Positions 43,442-52,781 of a DNA stretch of 64,000 nucleotides are shown piece after piece. The notes below the pieces were generated by a model that saw only the letters and a program-made list of their open reading frames with translations, made no database searches and was not told the DNA's origin. The DNA lies in assembly GCF_020618475.1 (NCBI RefSeq), contig NZ_CP085336.1:1240001-1304000 (forward strand), in the 5' to 3' direction. How positions within the stretch are numbered: position 1 is the first letter of the stretch; each line of letters opens with the position of its first letter. Source of the DNA: Haladaptatus halobius (GTDB lineage Archaea > Halobacteriota > Halobacteria > Halobacteriales > Haladaptataceae). The translations under genes were made by a program, and so were the position numbers.

Positions 43442-44053
43442 ATGAACAAAGAAGAGACTAATCAAACGATGGTCGTTCAAACCATCGAAGGAGTTGAGGC
43501 ACTAGTCAACACAAATCCAGGAGAGATATTTATCGACATTCCAGCGTCAGATCCCCGTTACATTCATGTTCGAGAAGGTGACCTCATTCAGGAAGGTGAC
43601 GTTCGCACAAGGACGTCTGAAGAAATGAGGGGCCCACAACTCACGCGATGGCGCATTGAATCGATCTCCACCGACACCGTAACCGGAACAGATATCGACA
43701 CTGGTGATTCCCAGGAATGGGAGCGAGAATGGTTGGTACAACGCCTTGGTGGTGGGGAATTCAGCGTCGAATTGACGACATTCGATCGGGTAAGCGTGAC
43801 TGAAATCGATGAAGAGAATGAGAAACACCCTGTCGAGGAAATTAAGATGCCGAAACCTCATGTGGTCGTAGTCGTTTACGGAAACGACGGAGAGAAGTTC
43901 ACTCAATTTTTCGCGGCAACGGAGCCTAAGAATTGGGATTCATTAGAAGTTGTCCAACAGGATGAGCACATTCAGAACTTCAGCGAAGAGTTGCGGGAAC
44001 GTTTCGATCACGCTGTCTACCAGGCGCTCAAAATCGAACAGCGATACCAGTAA
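43442..44053 (+). CDS. hypothetical acidic protein (203 aa)
   Basis: The frame from ATG 43442 encodes a soluble, strongly acidic protein. It contains GEIFIDIPASDPRYIHVREG and GDLIQEGDVRTRTSEEM, then QEWEREWLVQRLGGGEFSVE, which looks like a small beta-barrel domain. The second half (KPHVVVVVYGNDGEKFTQFF, then LRERFDHAVYQALKIEQRYQ) may be an alpha-beta unit. No family, cysteine, signal or membrane segment is recognised. Codon use is like that of neighbouring real genes. Confidence 0.65.
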   Translation: MNKEETNQTMVVQTIEGVEALVNTNPGEIFIDIPASDPRYIHVREGDLIQEGDVRTRTSEEMRGPQLTRWRIESISTDTVTGTDIDTGDSQEWEREWLVQRLGGGEFSVELTTFDRVSVTEIDEENEKHPVEEIKMPKPHVVVVVYGNDGEKFTQFFAATEPKNWDSLEVVQQDEHIQNFSEELRERFDHAVYQALKIEQRYQ

Positions 44054-44493
44054 ATTAACACTTTTCTAGATACATACTTTTGAGGTCAAACTTTAGCGTA
44101 TGGGTGAAATTGATACTATTGAACTGGCGACGTTTGCGCCGGTTCGGGAAGTTCCCTTGTGAGTAGCTGACTACTCTGAAGACGTATTTGAACTAGTGAC
44201 CGGACGATCCCAGCGAAGCAATCCTAGCCAAGGGCGCTGATCGAACTGGCCTAATCGCGATGCTAGTGTAGCTCGTCGATGAGGGCAAGGAGTGAACGTT
44301 GGCGATTGCCAGTCAAACTTTCTTTCGAATAGGGTGAAGAATACTAGTTGCAGCCCCATTTAGACCGATCCACGGAGTCTACTATGCACTTGAATATCTA
44401 TCAAACAGTAGAGCGTCCGTGGACGCCGGGAAAATCACGCATGACGCACTGTGCATCCTACCCCAGAATATACTCTCAGCAGGCAAATTTGTT
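44054..44493. other. intergenic stretch with a possible gene relic
   Basis: At 44101 a plus-strand frame reads MGEIDTIELATFAPVREVPL before a stop. The start is like that of haloarchaeal SRPBCC proteins, which usually begin with a similar strand and then VxEVxE. The rest is unreadable, so a decayed gene is possible but weakly supported. Confidence 0.3.
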
Positions 44494-45474
44494 TTACCAT
44501 TCAATGAGTGATTTGGCTTCTGGTTGACACAGGGTCTCATTAGGAGTTTTTGTGTTTTGTGCTCGAACGTGCTTGTTAAGCACCTTCATTGGCATCACAG
44601 TCAGTTCGTTGGAATCGCGTCGGTCTGCGAGCGTTTTCAAAAATGAACGTATTGGTTGCCACTGCTCATCATTTGCAAGATTATGAAGATGGCTCCACAA
44701 ATGAATATAAGAATCCTGTTCCGCTACTTTGTTCATTGCCCGTGTTAAATATCGACGATGGAGTCGTTGGCGAACAGCTGTCGGTACGGCACGAAACATT
44801 GGAAGTGGCGGTTCAGCTCCAGACGGGAGCGTAGCAGCAGAGAGAGTACTATATTTGCTACAATAGGTTTCGACGATTCCATCGACAAGTCGCGGTTCAA
44901 TTGGATCAGGGGGTTCAAACACGAGTTGATTGAACTTATGGAATGGCGTCAGGGCGGGAGCATAACCAATTCGGCGAATGATCTCGATATCATTCCGCCT
45001 GAGTCTGTCTTTTGATGGAAGTGAGTGACGAGGCGGTACGAGCGATACTGGTTTCGGTTCTCCGATTTCTCGATGCGCTTTTTTCGCCTGCTGTAGCTCC
45101 CAATCTAGAACGCGATCAGAGGCCTTCCCACATATCACATGTGAATGTGTGTGGGTGCAAATTTCGTGGTCGGTATTCGCTTGCTGGATGGCCCGAACGA
45201 TATCAGGCGCGTAAAAAAGCGGGTCGCCCTTACTTGGAATAGAATCAAACCATCCATCCATATGGGGAGTCTCGGATGATGGTGTGTGTTTCTGGAGGAG
45301 ATGGCCAACGATATTGAACGTGAGAGGAATATCATATTTGTCACACACATTGAGTAACCGTTGGATCGTCTTCGTCTCCTTCCTACGATTCTCACTTAAC
45401 CGGTTGAATTGTCCAAGATCATGATATCCCCACCCAAGCTCGATTTCCAGACTTATCGTAATTACTCCTCCCAT
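44494..45474 (-). CDS. polysaccharide deacetylase-family protein
   Basis: The 326-residue protein has a NodB-like fold: first strand VITISLEIELGWGYHD, in which Glu residues occupy the usual Asp region, DIPLTFNIVGHLL, the metal-binding HEICTHTHSH with the H-x3-5-H pattern near residue 105 and SLVPPRHSLPSKD. Late motif SYIHLWSHLHNL fits the final catalytic His. It probably removes acyl groups from a surface polysaccharide or acts on a related carbohydrate. It lies in a surface-function neighbourhood. Confidence 0.8.
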   Translation of the reverse strand: MGGVITISLEIELGWGYHDLGQFNRLSENRRKETKTIQRLLNVCDKYDIPLTFNIVGHLLQKHTPSSETPHMDGWFDSIPSKGDPLFYAPDIVRAIQQANTDHEICTHTHSHVICGKASDRVLDWELQQAKKAHREIGEPKPVSLVPPRHSLPSKDRLRRNDIEIIRRIGYAPALTPFHKFNQLVFEPPDPIEPRLVDGIVETYCSKYSTLSAATLPSGAEPPLPMFRAVPTAVRQRLHRRYLTRAMNKVAEQDSYIHLWSHLHNLANDEQWQPIRSFLKTLADRRDSNELTVMPMKVLNKHVRAQNTKTPNETLCQPEAKSLIEW

Positions 45475-45703
45475 TACGCACTCACCATGATCCTATTGTT
45501 CGCCAGCAGCGCTTTACGTCGCTTTGCTGGCGAAAAATTATTTCAATAGTCATATAATCAATGCCTTAATCATCTTGCTTTCGTTGGTCAACAAGCCAAG
45601 GGTATATTGTTACTTAGCTATTATAGCGTGTATACGTGACTCATATACCTTGTCTAGTGTTCCTCTGCATGAACGGTAATTTGGTATAGAACTGGCAGCT
45701 GAC

Positions 45704-47056
45704 TCAGCGCTGGCGAAACGGAATGCGAACTAAGTCACCAAGGCGAACGTCGTTCTGTCGCAACTTATCTACCACCTGCGTATGAGGAGCATGTCTCTCA
45801 GTCGAACGAGAACGCGTCTGGGAATCGTTGATTTGTCTCGTGATCCAGTTAACGAGGTCACGAGCAAACGGCCGACAATCCTCCAGTTCGAGATAATCGA
45901 AGTGAGGTTGGGTTCCGAACGATGTGACAACGTCCCCTAGAGCTTCGTGGAACGGCGGCGGGTCGACGAATGGATTGTCTTCGTACAAGACGCTGTAGAG
46001 GTACATCGCCTCGCCGCCGATGCGATGGGTGGCGACCCCCTCCTCGTACTGACGGGTGATTTGCACTGGCCTACCCCCAGCCAGTCGCCAGTAGTAGTAT
46101 GGAAAGTCCACGCCTGCCCGGATAGCGCACGCGATTGACACCCATACTCGTGGATTGATCTCCATCAGTTTGAACTCGCCCGTGTTCGCATCCCGTTTGA
46201 ACTGTACTGATGCGAACCCGTGCCAATCCAGGTGGTCAAGCAACGCTCGCCCTAATCGCTCGAGTTCGGAGCGGTAAATCGTCTCTCGAAAGATGCTCGT
46301 TCCGCCGGCGTAACTGAATGCTCGAATCTGGTGTTTCTGACACGTCGCCACCGGGTCGCCGTGATCATAGAGCGCCCACAATGCATATTCGGTTCCAGGA
46401 ACGTACTCCTGGACGATGGGATCGTGTCCCATCTCGTGGCGGAGTGCTTCCAGATCGGGTTCCTGATTGGGTTGAAGATATCTCGTTGAGCCTCCTTTAG
46501 TGGTTTTCCTTGGCGGTATGGAATCAACGTAGTCATTCGTAAGAACCGAGTACCGCGACTTGGCGATTAGCTCACGGCTCCAGTCGTCAACATTATCAAG
46601 TAATTGTGTCTCCGGAACCGGGACGCCGGCCTCCTCCGCAGCGTCGATGAGGCGCACTCGGTCGTGGACGTCTCGGAGTGTTTCGAACGTTGGCCAGAAC
46701 GGGGCGACATGCTCTCCGAACTCGTCTCGATACTTCGAGAGCACGTAAATATTTTCTTCTCGCATGGGGATGATCGTGCGAACTCCGTCTCGTTGAGCGA
46801 GTGTCAGAAGGGCGTCCTTATATCGACTCACGTCGTCAGCGGGCGACGGTACGACGACCACCTCGTCGCAGTATCGTGAGGTGAACGCCGTGGCGTTCTT
46901 CCGCTCCGAAAACGCGATCGTTTTGACTCCACGGCGACCGAGCGACCGCAAACAAGCTGTGGGACTGGGTGCGTCAACGGCTGGTACGAGAACCGAGTCC
47001 CCTTCCTGCTCCCCCATTGGCATGCAACGAACGTCATCTTGAAAGTCCATAAACAT
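45704..47056 (-). CDS. ATP-grasp ligase of the carbamoyl-phosphate-synthase-like type
   Basis: The protein, about 450 residues long, has a Rossmann N domain (SVLVPAVDAPSPTACLRSLG) and an ATP-grasp core: RLIDAAEEAGVPVPETQLL, IVQEYVPGTEYALWALYDHG, HGFASVQFKRDANTGEFKLM with MEINPRVWVS binding Mg-ATP, then FPYYYWRLAGGRPVQI. Similar haloarchaeal proteins lie in surface-polysaccharide or amino-sugar regions; substrate is unknown. The start is uncertain: ATGs at 47056 and 47023 (MPMGEQEGDS) are both plausible, whereas extension to 47119 looks unlike protein. Confidence 0.82.
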   Translation of the reverse strand: MFMDFQDDVRCMPMGEQEGDSVLVPAVDAPSPTACLRSLGRRGVKTIAFSERKNATAFTSRYCDEVVVVPSPADDVSRYKDALLTLAQRDGVRTIIPMREENIYVLSKYRDEFGEHVAPFWPTFETLRDVHDRVRLIDAAEEAGVPVPETQLLDNVDDWSRELIAKSRYSVLTNDYVDSIPPRKTTKGGSTRYLQPNQEPDLEALRHEMGHDPIVQEYVPGTEYALWALYDHGDPVATCQKHQIRAFSYAGGTSIFRETIYRSELERLGRALLDHLDWHGFASVQFKRDANTGEFKLMEINPRVWVSIACAIRAGVDFPYYYWRLAGGRPVQITRQYEEGVATHRIGGEAMYLYSVLYEDNPFVDPPPFHEALGDVVTSFGTQPHFDYLELEDCRPFARDLVNWITRQINDSQTRSRSTERHAPHTQVVDKLRQNDVRLGDLVRIPFRQR

Positions 47057-47845
47057 ATTGTGATTACTATCGAGGTCTCTGTGTAGAAGCGATATCCTAC
47101 GATTGATAAAATCAGTCAACGATGAAGAGGAGTAGACTCAAAAAGGTGGAGTAACTTCCTGAACGTCAGTCCCTCTTCACGGCAGAAGTGTTCCGTTTAG
47201 AAATGGAACACTGTGACAACGATAGAGAACGCGTACTGAATCGTAGCCTGGCAGTCCTCTTCAAGTATCAATTCGGAAATAAATTAAGGAAGGTTTTCGC
47301 GCACTACAGCTGCTTCGTGATTGAGGCTTCATAATCGCTTTTACTCCCGATATAGGGTGGGTACTCTTGTGAGCAGCTTCTATTAATACGGCACCTCAAT
47401 TCAGATGTTTCCTGCTTCTGGTGCGACCCGCTCATTTTTCAGTTCGGCTGTTATCTCGAGGGCTTCCCCTCGAAGGATGATCTGAGCTAAAGAACTGTGA
47501 CTGTGCTGGCCTCAGTGGCCTCCCTGCTGGCCGTGCGCGCAAGCAAGTCGCAAAGCACTGCCGAACTAACCTCGCTTCAGCCTTTTTATCCAGATCAGAT
47601 CAATCGCTGGTCTCGGCTATCACTGACCAGCGAACGCTCATAGCGAGTGCGCGTGCAGCGACTGATGACATACCCGAAACTCCGACGAGACTACTCGACC
47701 GGCGCGAACACATGCATTGGACGTCGCTGCTGTGCCCGCACGAATATGTCAGTTAAATTGATTAGCTGAGCGGTCTCGCACCGAGCCCAATGACAGACAT
47801 CTCATCACAGACTGCTCGTTCGACTAGTAGATTCACGTCGAGTTG
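47057..47845. other. 0.8-kb intergenic stretch
   Basis: No frame with coding character; a few coding-like pieces near 47600-47720 are unrecognised. It includes a 26-bp palindrome listed separately and presumably the promoter of the ATP-grasp gene. Confidence 0.4.
47187..47212. promoter_or_regulatory. 26-bp palindrome upstream of the ATP-grasp gene
   Basis: AGTGTTCCGTTT-AG-AAATGGAACACT is a 12+12 inverted repeat with one G:T mismatch and a 2-base centre. It lies about 130 bp before the ATP-grasp start. It could be an operator or a recombination or binding site. Confidence 0.45.
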
Positions 47846-49030
47846 CTACCGCTGCCACAGCGATACTATCGCACCACCACCGCCGATACTCATACCAACG
47901 AGGCCGTACTCGAACCCCTCCTGCTGGAACTGATATGCGAGCGAGGCCATCAGCATACCGCCCGAGGCTCCAATTGGGTGTCCGAAAGCGACGGCGCCGC
48001 CGCGAGGATTCATTTTTTCGCGTGGAATGCCGATTCGATCCATGACGTAGACGGATTGGACGGCGAACGCTTCGTTAATCCAGTAAGCGCCAATGTCGTC
48101 GGCGTTGAGATCGTTACCGTCAAGGAGGCGTTCGACAACATCGCCGACCGCTTCATTGAACTCATCCGGGTTTCGGTAGATGAGTTCGTAGTCCAATAAC
48201 CGTGCCATTGGGTCAAGGCCAACGTTAGCGGCTGCATCGGCATTGGCAAGCAAAACAGCCCCGGCGCCGTCCGAGAGTTTCGAAGCATTCGCGGGTGTAA
48301 CGGTGCCGTCTTCCCGGAACGCTGGCGATAGCTGAGCGAGATCCTCCAGCGTTGATTCTGGACGTGGTCCCTCGTCGTGCTCGACGGTGTCAGCTGCTGT
48401 CTCCACGGAGACGATTTCGTCGTCGAAGGTACCGTTTTCTATCGCCTCAGCCGCTAACCGATGACTCTCAAGGGCGTACCGGTCTTGACGTTCGCGCGAG
48501 AGATTGTACTTCTCACCGGCTCGGTCGACTAGTCGTTCTGCGATCTCACCCATATGAATGTCGAGGTTGACGTCCCAGAGGGCGTCGAGGATCATCGAAT
48601 CTTTGAGTGTGACGTTCCCATGGCGTTTCCCCTTCCGGTGATTGGGGAGAATCCATGGGGCGTTGGTCATCGATTCGAAACCACCCGCAACGGCGAACGA
48701 GGAGCAACCAGCATCAATTCGATCGGCAGCTAGTGTGATTGCCCGAACTCCTGAGCCAGACGCTTCATTGACCGTCGTGACTTCGGTGGTATTCGGGAGG
48801 TTGGATTTCACAACCGCCTGTCGGGCGGGAACCTGTCCGATACCCGCCTGAATTGCATTTCCAAGCCCGACCCAGTCAATCTGGTTCGGATCGAGTGAGA
48901 TGCGGTCGAGCAGGCCGTTGAGCACGGTTTTCCCGAGGTCGACGGCTGACACGTCCGCGAGCGAGCCAAGCAGCGTCCCATGTGGTGTCCGAACCCCATC
49001 CACGAGCACGACGTTCTTATTCGGAGTCAT
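47846..49030 (-). CDS. thiolase-fold protein lacking both catalytic cysteines
   Basis: The 394-residue protein has the full thiolase frame: VDGVRTPHGTLLGSLADVSA, NAIQAGIGQVPARQAV, GGFESMTNAPWILP, TPANASKLSDGAGAVLLAN, WINEAFAVQ and GGAVAFGHPIGASGG with the catalytic His. The nucleophile Cys, normally in VNKVCGSG, is Ser (VNEASGSG near residue 90), and the second Cys, normally CIGGG, is also Ser (GMSIGGGG near 383). It therefore should not work as an ordinary thiolase. Its start overlaps the stop of the thiamine-binding-type gene by 14 bases, so they are coupled. It may be a decarboxylase, a hydrolase or a binding protein. Confidence 0.85.
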   Translation of the reverse strand: MTPNKNVVLVDGVRTPHGTLLGSLADVSAVDLGKTVLNGLLDRISLDPNQIDWVGLGNAIQAGIGQVPARQAVVKSNLPNTTEVTTVNEASGSGVRAITLAADRIDAGCSSFAVAGGFESMTNAPWILPNHRKGKRHGNVTLKDSMILDALWDVNLDIHMGEIAERLVDRAGEKYNLSRERQDRYALESHRLAAEAIENGTFDDEIVSVETAADTVEHDEGPRPESTLEDLAQLSPAFREDGTVTPANASKLSDGAGAVLLANADAAANVGLDPMARLLDYELIYRNPDEFNEAVGDVVERLLDGNDLNADDIGAYWINEAFAVQSVYVMDRIGIPREKMNPRGGAVAFGHPIGASGGMLMASLAYQFQQEGFEYGLVGMSIGGGGAIVSLWQR

Positions 49031-49331
49031 TTGTCGCTTCCCGACCTAGTTCCTCCTCAACAGACGCAACCTGCTCATCAGCTTGCTCATCGGAGGTTCG
49101 CTCATCATCGATTTGCAGGACAGTGGTAACTCGTTCGGCATCGACCGCTTGATGGGCAGCCTTTACTGCTGCAAACAATTCATCGATGTCTTCTGCCTCG
49201 ATTACGGTCCCCATAGCGTTCGTTTCGTACGAGATGTCGAATTCCTCAAGTTCTTCGACTGCTGTAGCCACATCTTCTGCCATCGACTTTTTCGGACTTG
49301 GCGTTACGTTGAGTGATGCAATGACTGTCAT
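49017..49331 (-). CDS. MTH1187/YkoF-like thiamine-binding family protein
   Basis: The 104-residue protein belongs to the MTH1187 (UPF0045) family: MTVIASLNVTPSPKKSMAED, YETNAMGTVIEAED and the helix DELFAAVKAAHQAVDAERV, followed by RVTTVLQIDDERT. Family members bind thiamine-like ligands and form tetramers. It has an acidic C-terminal extension. A close paralogue lies at 57953. Translation is coupled to the Cys-less thiolase downstream. Upstream, TAAACCGTACGGGCC resembles the matching region of the paralogue (TAAACTGTGAGGGCC). Confidence 0.85.
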   Translation of the reverse strand: MTVIASLNVTPSPKKSMAEDVATAVEELEEFDISYETNAMGTVIEAEDIDELFAAVKAAHQAVDAERVTTVLQIDDERTSDEQADEQVASVEEELGREATNDSE

Positions 49332-49514
49332 GCCCATCGTAACAAGGTGCAGTTCCTAAACCGTACGGGCCAATCGGGGGTAGTACAGTTAGACGAGATT
49401 CTCCTGAACTTACCACCAGAGTCGAGACACCACCGTCCGAACTTCGAGTAACTTGAAGGGAGCTACAAAATAATCGTAGCTGCGTGCTCAAGAGGGTGCG
49501 GTCGCCCGCCCGAA

Positions 49515-50399
49515 TTAGGATCGTTCGAGATACGCATCAAACGTCATAAGCTGGCTTTCGTCGCGGCCGAATGCAACAAGATCGTTACGACTGGACGTCA
49601 AATCCATCTTCAGCGATCGGGCTTGGTCAATCCCGAAGGGAACTTGGGGAATGAAATGAGCGAGCAGTAATCCTGCCTCTACGAATTTCATGGGAAGTGG
49701 AAGGATCGTGACGGGCTGTCCTTTCGACCGATAGATTCGCCGCGTAACGTCGGCGAGGGTCAATTCTTCCGGTCCAGCGAGCTCGTAGATTCCATTCAGA
49801 TAGTCGTCGTCTCCGATAGCATCTGCAATTATCGCCGCCGTATCACCAACCCATAATGGTTGAAACGGTGTCCGTCCACCATCGGGCAAAGGAGTAAGAT
49901 AGGGAAACGTTCCCAGTTCAGTCAAGTTGCTGAGCTCGTCAGCATCACCAAACATGATATTTGGGCGGAATATAATTGTATCTATATCAGCAGTGAGCAC
50001 AACCCACTCCGCCCACGCTTTCCCCCGAACATACCCCGTCTCGCCGCTCGGATTCACCCCGACAGAACTCATCTGCACAAGATAATCGAGGTCATGTTCG
50101 ATGGCCGCACGTACCGTGTTTCGCGTCCCGTCAACTTGGACTGTCTCCTGGCGTGGTTCGTTGGGATGTTGAAAGAGTGGCGATAGGGCGACGAGATGGA
50201 CGACGACGTCTTGTCCCGCGAACGCATCTGCAATCGACTCATACTCCGTGACATCGCCAGCGACAGTCTCGGTTCCATCGGGTAATACTGACGGGTCAGG
50301 AGACCGTGAGAGAACCGTGAGATCGTGACCGTCATCTGCGAGTTCACGACACAGATTGCTACCAACAAATCCATCGCCACCAGTTACAAGGATATTCAT
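49515..50399 (-). CDS. NDUFA9-like atypical extended SDR (NAD-dependent epimerase fold)
   Basis: The 294-residue protein starts MNILVTGGDGFVGSNLCREL with an intact dinucleotide motif, then AGDVTEYESIADAFAGQDVV and MSSVGVNPSGETGYVRGKAW. The Tyr of the usual YxxxK appears as YVRGK. It ends in FIPQVPFGIDQARSLKMDL, which matches complex-I-39-kDa-like/YbjT-like SDRs. Such proteins may bind quinone-linked or isoprenoid substrates. Nothing nearby gives a clear pathway. Confidence 0.85.
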   Translation of the reverse strand: MNILVTGGDGFVGSNLCRELADDGHDLTVLSRSPDPSVLPDGTETVAGDVTEYESIADAFAGQDVVVHLVALSPLFQHPNEPRQETVQVDGTRNTVRAAIEHDLDYLVQMSSVGVNPSGETGYVRGKAWAEWVVLTADIDTIIFRPNIMFGDADELSNLTELGTFPYLTPLPDGGRTPFQPLWVGDTAAIIADAIGDDDYLNGIYELAGPEELTLADVTRRIYRSKGQPVTILPLPMKFVEAGLLLAHFIPQVPFGIDQARSLKMDLTSSRNDLVAFGRDESQLMTFDAYLERS

Positions 50400-50559
50400 A
50401 CAGTGCAATTTCGGCTTCGCATTCTAAGTATCTGGTTGCCTTTGAAGTTGACAACAGCTAACGGGCGTTTCAGATAGTTGTCTTCTGACCGTGCTCTGGT
50501 CAGTGAGCACGCGCTCATCAACCGTTTCAGGGTGTTCTAAACCCTCGAAAGGCAGAAGC

Positions 50560-50709
50560 ATGGCCAAAGAACCTTTAGCTACTACAGTTGCACTCTCCGA
50601 TCGGGAGTACGAAATGGTGTTGAACCTGCACGATAGATTCGTGCGAACTGGAGGAGATGTACTTGGCAAATTGACCCGTGACGTCCCTCGCATGGATCTC
50701 ATTTCGTAG
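50560..50709 (+). CDS. small hypothetical protein (49 aa)
   Basis: MAKEPLATTVALSDREYEMV followed by LNLHDRFVRTGGDVLGKLTR, then DVPRMDLIS, ends in TAG. Composition is credible and AAAGGCAG precedes the ATG, but no family is known. A short repeat CAGGGTGTTCTAAACCCTC lies just upstream. It is a weak candidate. Confidence 0.3.
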   Translation: MAKEPLATTVALSDREYEMVLNLHDRFVRTGGDVLGKLTRDVPRMDLIS

Positions 50710-50806
50710 CAGGTCAGAGTTCGAAGAGCGAGACAGTCAGCAGTCCGGTTGGCTCGAACAGAGGGAATAGACCGTCAGCTGTGATAATCAAAAATGGAGA
50801 CAAAGT

Positions 50807-51757
50807 ATGACAGAATTCGGATTCAACCTCGCAAGTGAGACACACGGCCCGAACGAACTGACCGAATACGCCCGTCGTGCCGAGGAAACGGGCTTCGACT
50901 TCGCCGTCATCTCGGATCACTACCATCCGTGGACCAGAAAACAGGGGAACAGTCCTTTCGTGTGGGGGACGATCGGCGCGATCGCACAGCAAACTGAAGA
51001 GTTGGAACTCGGTACTTCGGTTACCTGTCCGATGATTCGAACTCATCCTGCAATTGCTGCCCAAGCAGCGGCTACGGCACAGGTGCAAATGGGCGGGAGA
51101 TTCTTCTTCGGCGTTGGCACGGGCGAACGGCTCAACGAACACATCATGGGTGACCCGTGGCCACCCTTCAGTGTTCGCCTCGACATGCTCGAAGAAGCGT
51201 TGGAGGTGATTCGAGATCTATGGACCGGCGAGATGCTTACCCACCACGGCGAGCATTACACCGTGGAAAACGCGCAGGTGTTCACGCTTCCCGAGGAACT
51301 TCCACCGATACACGTGTCCGGACTGGGCCCTCGCGCTGCGAAGGCGGCGGGTCGCCTCGGCGACGGATTCATCGCCACGTCGCCCGACGGTGAGCTAGTA
51401 AACCAATTCGAGAAGGGCGGGGGAGACGGCCCTCGATACGGGGGAATGATGGTATCGTATGCTGAAACCGACGAGCAAGCGCGAAACAACGCCCACGAGT
51501 GGTGGCCAAACGCGGGTTTCAAAGGTGGGGGGCAGGAGTTACCGACTCCGAAACACTTCGAGGATGCCCTCCAATCAGTCACCCCGGAGGATATCGCGGA
51601 CGCCGTCGTTACCGGGCCCGACCCACAACCGTACATCGAACGAATTCAGAAGTACCTCGACGCGGGGTTCGATCACATCTACCTGCAACAAACCGGGGTG
51701 AATCAAGAGGAGGCTATCGAATTCTTCCAGCAGGAGGTTGTATCGGAGTTCGCGTAG
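50807..51757 (+). CDS. F420-dependent LLM oxidoreductase (TIGR03557-like)
   Basis: The 316-residue TIM-barrel protein has SDHYHPWTRKQGNSPFVWGT, ELGTSVTCPMIRTHPAIAAQ, GGRFFFGVGTGERLNEHIMG and IHVSGLGPRAAKAAGRLGDG, all diagnostic of the F420-dependent glucose-6-phosphate-dehydrogenase-like group. The residues that hold F420 (DHYHPW, GVGTGERLNE) are preserved. It probably oxidises or reduces a small metabolite with F420. No operon partner is evident. Confidence 0.9.
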   Translation: MTEFGFNLASETHGPNELTEYARRAEETGFDFAVISDHYHPWTRKQGNSPFVWGTIGAIAQQTEELELGTSVTCPMIRTHPAIAAQAAATAQVQMGGRFFFGVGTGERLNEHIMGDPWPPFSVRLDMLEEALEVIRDLWTGEMLTHHGEHYTVENAQVFTLPEELPPIHVSGLGPRAAKAAGRLGDGFIATSPDGELVNQFEKGGGDGPRYGGMMVSYAETDEQARNNAHEWWPNAGFKGGGQELPTPKHFEDALQSVTPEDIADAVVTGPDPQPYIERIQKYLDAGFDHIYLQQTGVNQEEAIEFFQQEVVSEFA

Positions 51758-51995
51758 CAAAACCCATACCATATTTTACGACTTCGCGTTCACTCGCTCC
51801 ACGTGCGTTTGCGAAAGGAAACGGCACAGCAACAGGTATCGATCAGGTCGTTATCGAGAGTCAAATATCAGCGATGCGGTTCCGACTTCTTCGGGCGAAC
51901 GCGAGTTGGATATTTCCGCGCTGACCCATGGCCAATGGCCAGCGGCGGAGAGTCAGAGCCACTGGACTTAACTTGAACATGAGTGAACAACCGGC

Positions 51996-52400
51996 ATGCA
52001 GCGGAACCGATTCGGCCTCATACTTGGCATCACGGCCTGTGCAGCCGTTCTCATCACGATCATCGTGCCGTATGTCCTTGCACCAGCGACGGGTGTGAAT
52101 ACGTATTATGACATCACCGTCATCGGTCCGCCAGTCGTCGGGCTAATAGCCCTGTTTGCCGCTATCGTATTCATCGCTGGCTTGGTTGGTCGATGGTCAC
52201 CATGGACCGTCGCTGGCACTGCGCTTGTATTTGGTCTAGCGATGGTAGTGCTCACGGTTGGTTGGGCGATAGCAGTTCCTCCCGCCCTCATCATGGGGCT
52301 TTCACGCGTAGACGAACTTCTCTTTCATCGGTGGGTGCTGGTTCTGTTTGCGCTCGTTGTTCTATTCAGTGCTGTACTGTGTGCCAGAACTGTAAGATAG
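51996..52400 (+). CDS. four-helix membrane protein of unknown function
   Basis: The 134-residue protein has four hydrophobic helices (about 7-28, 43-65, 70-100 and 110-130) with short loops (APATGVNTYYDITVIGPP). It resembles a haloarchaeal family of small four-TM proteins that lack a known role. The TTGAACATG region before the start and in-frame coding pattern support it. Confidence 0.6.
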   Translation: MQRNRFGLILGITACAAVLITIIVPYVLAPATGVNTYYDITVIGPPVVGLIALFAAIVFIAGLVGRWSPWTVAGTALVFGLAMVVLTVGWAIAVPPALIMGLSRVDELLFHRWVLVLFALVVLFSAVLCARTVR

Positions 52401-52781
52401 CATCTGTATCGGATCGACGCGGTCGTCGGTAGAAGCGCCTATCCGATGACCGTCGAAGTATGGGGTAACGATATCGAACCGTCGGGGTACTTCGACGCGT
52501 GTACTCGCAATCGCAATACGTTGTCACAGATAGGAACTCATGATATGGTATGGATGCGGTACGCACCGAATTGGGGTTGTCCAACTTCGACGCCGCGCAA
52601 GTGGATTCGCTCGATCCCGGGGCAGACATGCGAACGGTGTACTCTACACTGAGCGTACGTAGGACAAAGAGTGTAGCGAATTGGCATTAAAACTTCTCAT
52701 TGTACCCTGCTAGCGTTGGTATTGCGCGTGAGCCGTCGAAACCACGGAATTCATTTGAGTCTGAATCTACTACTCATCAGT

